DNA from: Neptunicella plasticusilytica
GTDB lineage: Bacteria > Pseudomonadota > Gammaproteobacteria > Enterobacterales > Alteromonadaceae
NCBI RefSeq assembly: GCF_047922965.1
Contig: NZ_CP150481.1
Coordinates: 1,860,001-1,924,000, forward strand
Reading direction: 5' to 3'
DNA: 64,000 bases
In this document: positions 62,042-64,000 of the stretch, one piece after another
Layout: each line of letters starts with the position of its first letter
Numbering within the stretch: the first letter of the stretch is position 1
Translations under genes and position numbers: made by a program
The notes under the pieces: generated by a model
What the model was told of the DNA's origin: nothing
The model's input: the letters and a program-made list of their open reading frames with translations, nothing else
Database searches by the model: none

Positions 62042-63028
62042 TTACTTTTGCAGTTCCGTAGTAAAATGGTTTAAATCATCCGGGTTTACCACGGGCCAGT
62101 CATTTTTCCATGTCATGGGCAAGATGCGCAGTTTCTGGATGCCATTATCAGCGGTTTCATAAGCGTGAAAGACCAGATAGTCTTTGCTATCAAAGGTATA
62201 AGCCGCATTATGCCCAAGTGCGATCCAGTCTTTATTGCCTTTTAATACCAAGCTACCACCCCCTTGAAGCATGTCTTTGCCATCTTTATCCAAATAAGGC
62301 CCAGTAACGGATTTAGAACGACCGACCATGATTTTGTAGGTGCTATCCATGCGGCGGCAGCAGAAATCGAACGAGACAAACAAATAGTAGTAATCGTTTT
62401 TGTTAAATATGTAAGGGGCTTCAATAGCGCCCACCGGATCTTCCGGGCGGCTGGCAAGGTTATACCATTGTTGTGGCTCTGCAGGGCGGGTAAGCGAATC
62501 ATCCAGTTTAACCAGTTTTAAGCCTGACCAGAATGAGCCAAAGCTCATCCAGATATTGCCTTTTTCATCTTCAATAATGGCCGGATCAATGGCGTTCCAG
62601 TCATCACGGTTTGGCACTGATTGCACCACAATGCCTTGGTCTTGCCATTCATAATCGGGCGAACTGGGATCGAGTGACTTGTTAACCGTGACTCCTATGG
62701 CCGAGGTGTTTTTACCGAAGGCCGATATTGAATAATAGACATAAAACAGCCCATTTTTTTGGTAAACATCCGGTGCCCAGATATGGTCATTAAAGCTCGG
62801 GGAAACACTTTTGGCCCAACTGGGCTGGTCTTCAAATACACGGCCAACTAACTGCCAGTGAGTCAGGTCTTTGGACTGATAATAGGTAATACCGGGGCCG
62901 GTACTAAACACGTAATAAGTATCACCCATTTTAGTCATGACCGGATCATGAACTTCTACCTGCTTGGCATTACAGCCCGCACAGATTAACAGCGTTGTGA
63001 TTAGAGCGGTTATATATTGTCTATTCAT
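62042..63028 (-). CDS. GH43 endo-alpha-1,5-L-arabinanase-like lipoprotein
   Basis: A 328-residue predicted lipoprotein (lipobox CAGC; mature Cys19). The GH43 propeller has catalytic base Asp28 (VEVHDPVMTKMG), Asp148 (WNAIDPAIIEDEKG) and acid Glu203 (GAIEAPYIFNKN). MSFGSFWSGLKL and the WAPDVY block are typical of endo-arabinanases. It would cut the alpha-1,5-arabinan backbone at the cell surface or in the periplasm. It is divergent from the next GH43 gene, and the 218-base spacer holds an AT-rich dyad. Confidence 0.9.
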   Translation of the reverse strand: MNRQYITALITTLLICAGCNAKQVEVHDPVMTKMGDTYYVFSTGPGITYYQSKDLTHWQLVGRVFEDQPSWAKSVSPSFNDHIWAPDVYQKNGLFYVYYSISAFGKNTSAIGVTVNKSLDPSSPDYEWQDQGIVVQSVPNRDDWNAIDPAIIEDEKGNIWMSFGSFWSGLKLVKLDDSLTRPAEPQQWYNLASRPEDPVGAIEAPYIFNKNDYYYLFVSFDFCCRRMDSTYKIMVGRSKSVTGPYLDKDGKDMLQGGGSLVLKGNKDWIALGHNAAYTFDSKDYLVFHAYETADNGIQKLRILPMTWKNDWPVVNPDDLNHFTTELQK

Positions 63029-63179
63029 TAAAAATCCTTTGGTGCAAAGGAATGGCTACACCCCTCATCCTTGCAACTGCTCCTCTGTTGGCCGTACTTA
63101 TGCGCCGGCGCGCAATTCCAATGATGTTGGTTGTAACAGTCATCCATTACAATAATGCAGAAGTTGTAATTATTCTAAC

Positions 63180-63201
63180 ATTAATATAATACAATATTAA
63201 T
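63180..63201. promoter_or_regulatory. AT-rich dyad between the two GH43 genes
   Basis: ATTAATAT (63180-63187), spacer AATACA and ATATTAAT (63194-63201) form a perfect 8-bp inverted repeat. It overlaps AATATAATAC (63183-63192), similar to the motif upstream of araB. The dyad lies 46 bases before the plus-strand start and 152 before the minus-strand one. Confidence 0.35.
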
Positions 63202-63246
63202 AATTAAGATGTTATTTATATCGACTTTTTAGGGAGTACATTTGAT

Positions 63247-64000
63247 ATGTCAAACAACCTGTTAGCTAAATTGAAACAACGATGTTTATTGACGCTAATA
63301 ACTGGATTGGCGGCTTCATCAGCGATGGCGGAGTTGCATATCGACAATCCGATTGTGGTACAGCGCGCTGACCCGTTTTTGGTACGTGATGTTAATATCG
63401 GTTGCTATCATTTTATTGCTACTTCCCCCAAGTTTGATCAAATCGAAATCCGCCAGTCTTGTCATATTAATGAACTCAAAGCGGTACAACCCAAAGTTAT
63501 ATGGCAAAAGCGTGATGCGGGGCCGATGAGCGTGAATATCTGGGCTCCGGAGCTACATCAAATTGATGGTATCTGGTACATCTATTTTGCTGCTGGAGAT
63601 AAAGCCAAACCTTTCAGCATTCGCATGTATGTGCTGTCGAATCCCAATGCTAATCCGGCACAAGGCAGTTGGAAAGAAGAAGGGCAGATTAAAACGCCCT
63701 GGGACAGTTTTTCACTGGATGCCACCACTTTTACTCAAGCTGATAAACGCTTTTTAGTCTGGGCACAAATGGATGCCGACCATACCTATAACTCGGCGCT
63801 GTTAATTGCGCAAATGGATTTGCCGACAAGCATCAAAGAACCGGTCGTAACTATTACCGAACCATTATTGGGTTGGGAACGACTAGGCTATAAGGTGAAC
63901 GAGGGCGCTGCGGTTATTCAGCGCCATGGCAGGTTTTTTATGACTTATTCGGCCAGTGCCACCGATGATCGTTATGCCATGGGGTTATTATGGGCAGATG
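63247..64000 (+). CDS. GH43-family glycoside hydrolase, N-terminal part (truncated by window edge)
   Basis: Reading from ATG 63247 the frame stays open to the window end (251 residues seen). Sec signal: LLTLITGLAASSAMA. The GH43 propeller begins with IVVQRADPFLVRD (base Asp). IWAPELHQIDGIWYIYFAAGD and FSLDATTFTQAD follow, and the acid Glu is in KVNEGAAVIQRHGRFFMTYSAS. The EGA-xx-x-RFFMTYSAS strand resembles that of the GH43-lectin enzyme at 48.5 kb. It is probably an exo-acting alpha-L-arabinofuranosidase. The C-terminus and any carbohydrate-binding domain are outside the window. Confidence 0.85.
   Translation, partial: MSNNLLAKLKQRCLLTLITGLAASSAMAELHIDNPIVVQRADPFLVRDVNIGCYHFIATSPKFDQIEIRQSCHINELKAVQPKVIWQKRDAGPMSVNIWAPELHQIDGIWYIYFAAGDKAKPFSIRMYVLSNPNANPAQGSWKEEGQIKTPWDSFSLDATTFTQADKRFLVWAQMDADHTYNSALLIAQMDLPTSIKEPVVTITEPLLGWERLGYKVNEGAAVIQRHGRFFMTYSASATDDRYAMGLLWAD

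Noticed and set aside
1..64000. CRISPR arrays, tRNA/rRNA genes, prophage or transposase genes
   Set aside because: None seen on reading; the only mobile-type signals are the two MITE-like elements and short palindromic repeats. A covariance-model search would be needed to exclude small RNAs.

Overview
The window comes from a marine-type gammaproteobacterium, most likely order Alteromonadales (Alteromonadaceae-like; I cannot name the genus). Evidence: a glrK-qseG-glrR operon; aspS-ruvC-ruvA-ruvB; divergent yejK / yejL-yejM; a gapA-yeaD / msrB / second long GAPDH / yeaC neighbourhood; and AT-rich spacers with MITE-like elements and short palindromic repeats. It is chromosomal. I saw no tRNA, rRNA, CRISPR array, phage module or transposase gene.

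Layout. 0-29.7 kb is mostly core: the end of an S1/P1 nuclease, a TerB-like protein, a small EF-hand protein, a sensor kinase / lipoprotein / sigma-54 activator operon, Asp-tRNA synthetase, the Holliday-junction genes with a LexA-like box, a glutathionyl-hydroquinone reductase, a rhomboid protease, the yej genes, a tandem pterin-synthase-like protein coupled to an M23 peptidase, a nitric-oxide response operon (small membrane protein, NnrS, NsrR), two GAPDHs, MsrB, an M14 carboxypeptidase, an AGCS symporter, and YeaC with a large DUF349 coiled-coil protein. 29.7-33.4 kb is a small accessory island. It holds composite palindromic repeats that bracket an exported methyltransferase, an unrecognised 165-residue protein with a glycine/serine repeat tail whose stop codon lies in a perfect 19-bp hairpin, a P-loop ATPase and a beta-lactamase-fold protein. 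33.6-39.4 kb holds an MFS transporter with glutaryl-CoA dehydrogenase, a J-domain protein, an Lrp regulator, a GST and transaldolase.

39.6-64 kb is one large L-arabinose / arabinan utilisation locus. Cytoplasmic catabolism is araB-araD-araA plus a HAD phosphatase, galM and (divergent) transaldolase. Exported or lipid-anchored enzymes open the polymer: a GH43 endo-arabinanase-like lipoprotein, a GH43 exo-enzyme fused to a ricin-type lectin domain, a third GH43 cut by the window end, two different GH51 alpha-L-arabinofuranosidases (one Tat-exported, one with a Sec signal), GH127 beta-L-arabinofuranosidase, GH97, GH95 and an alpha/beta-hydrolase esterase. Together they could strip alpha- and beta-linked arabinose and fucose/galactose side groups from plant or algal arabinan, arabinogalactan or hydroxyproline-rich glycoproteins. 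The locus is arranged as several divergent operons. A 12-bp perfect inverted repeat in the central divergent promoter and a shared ATTATxATAC-like motif upstream of several units are candidate operators. No dedicated sugar transporter, TonB-dependent receptor or ara regulator lies inside the window.

Most notable: a MITE-like element with a 6-bp target duplication inserted exactly on a stop codon that it restores; a second MITE-like element in front of aspS; a degenerate Tat-exported GH43-like protein; complementary half-domains in the pterin-synthase-like protein; a shortened YejM; and the island protein with its stop-codon hairpin.
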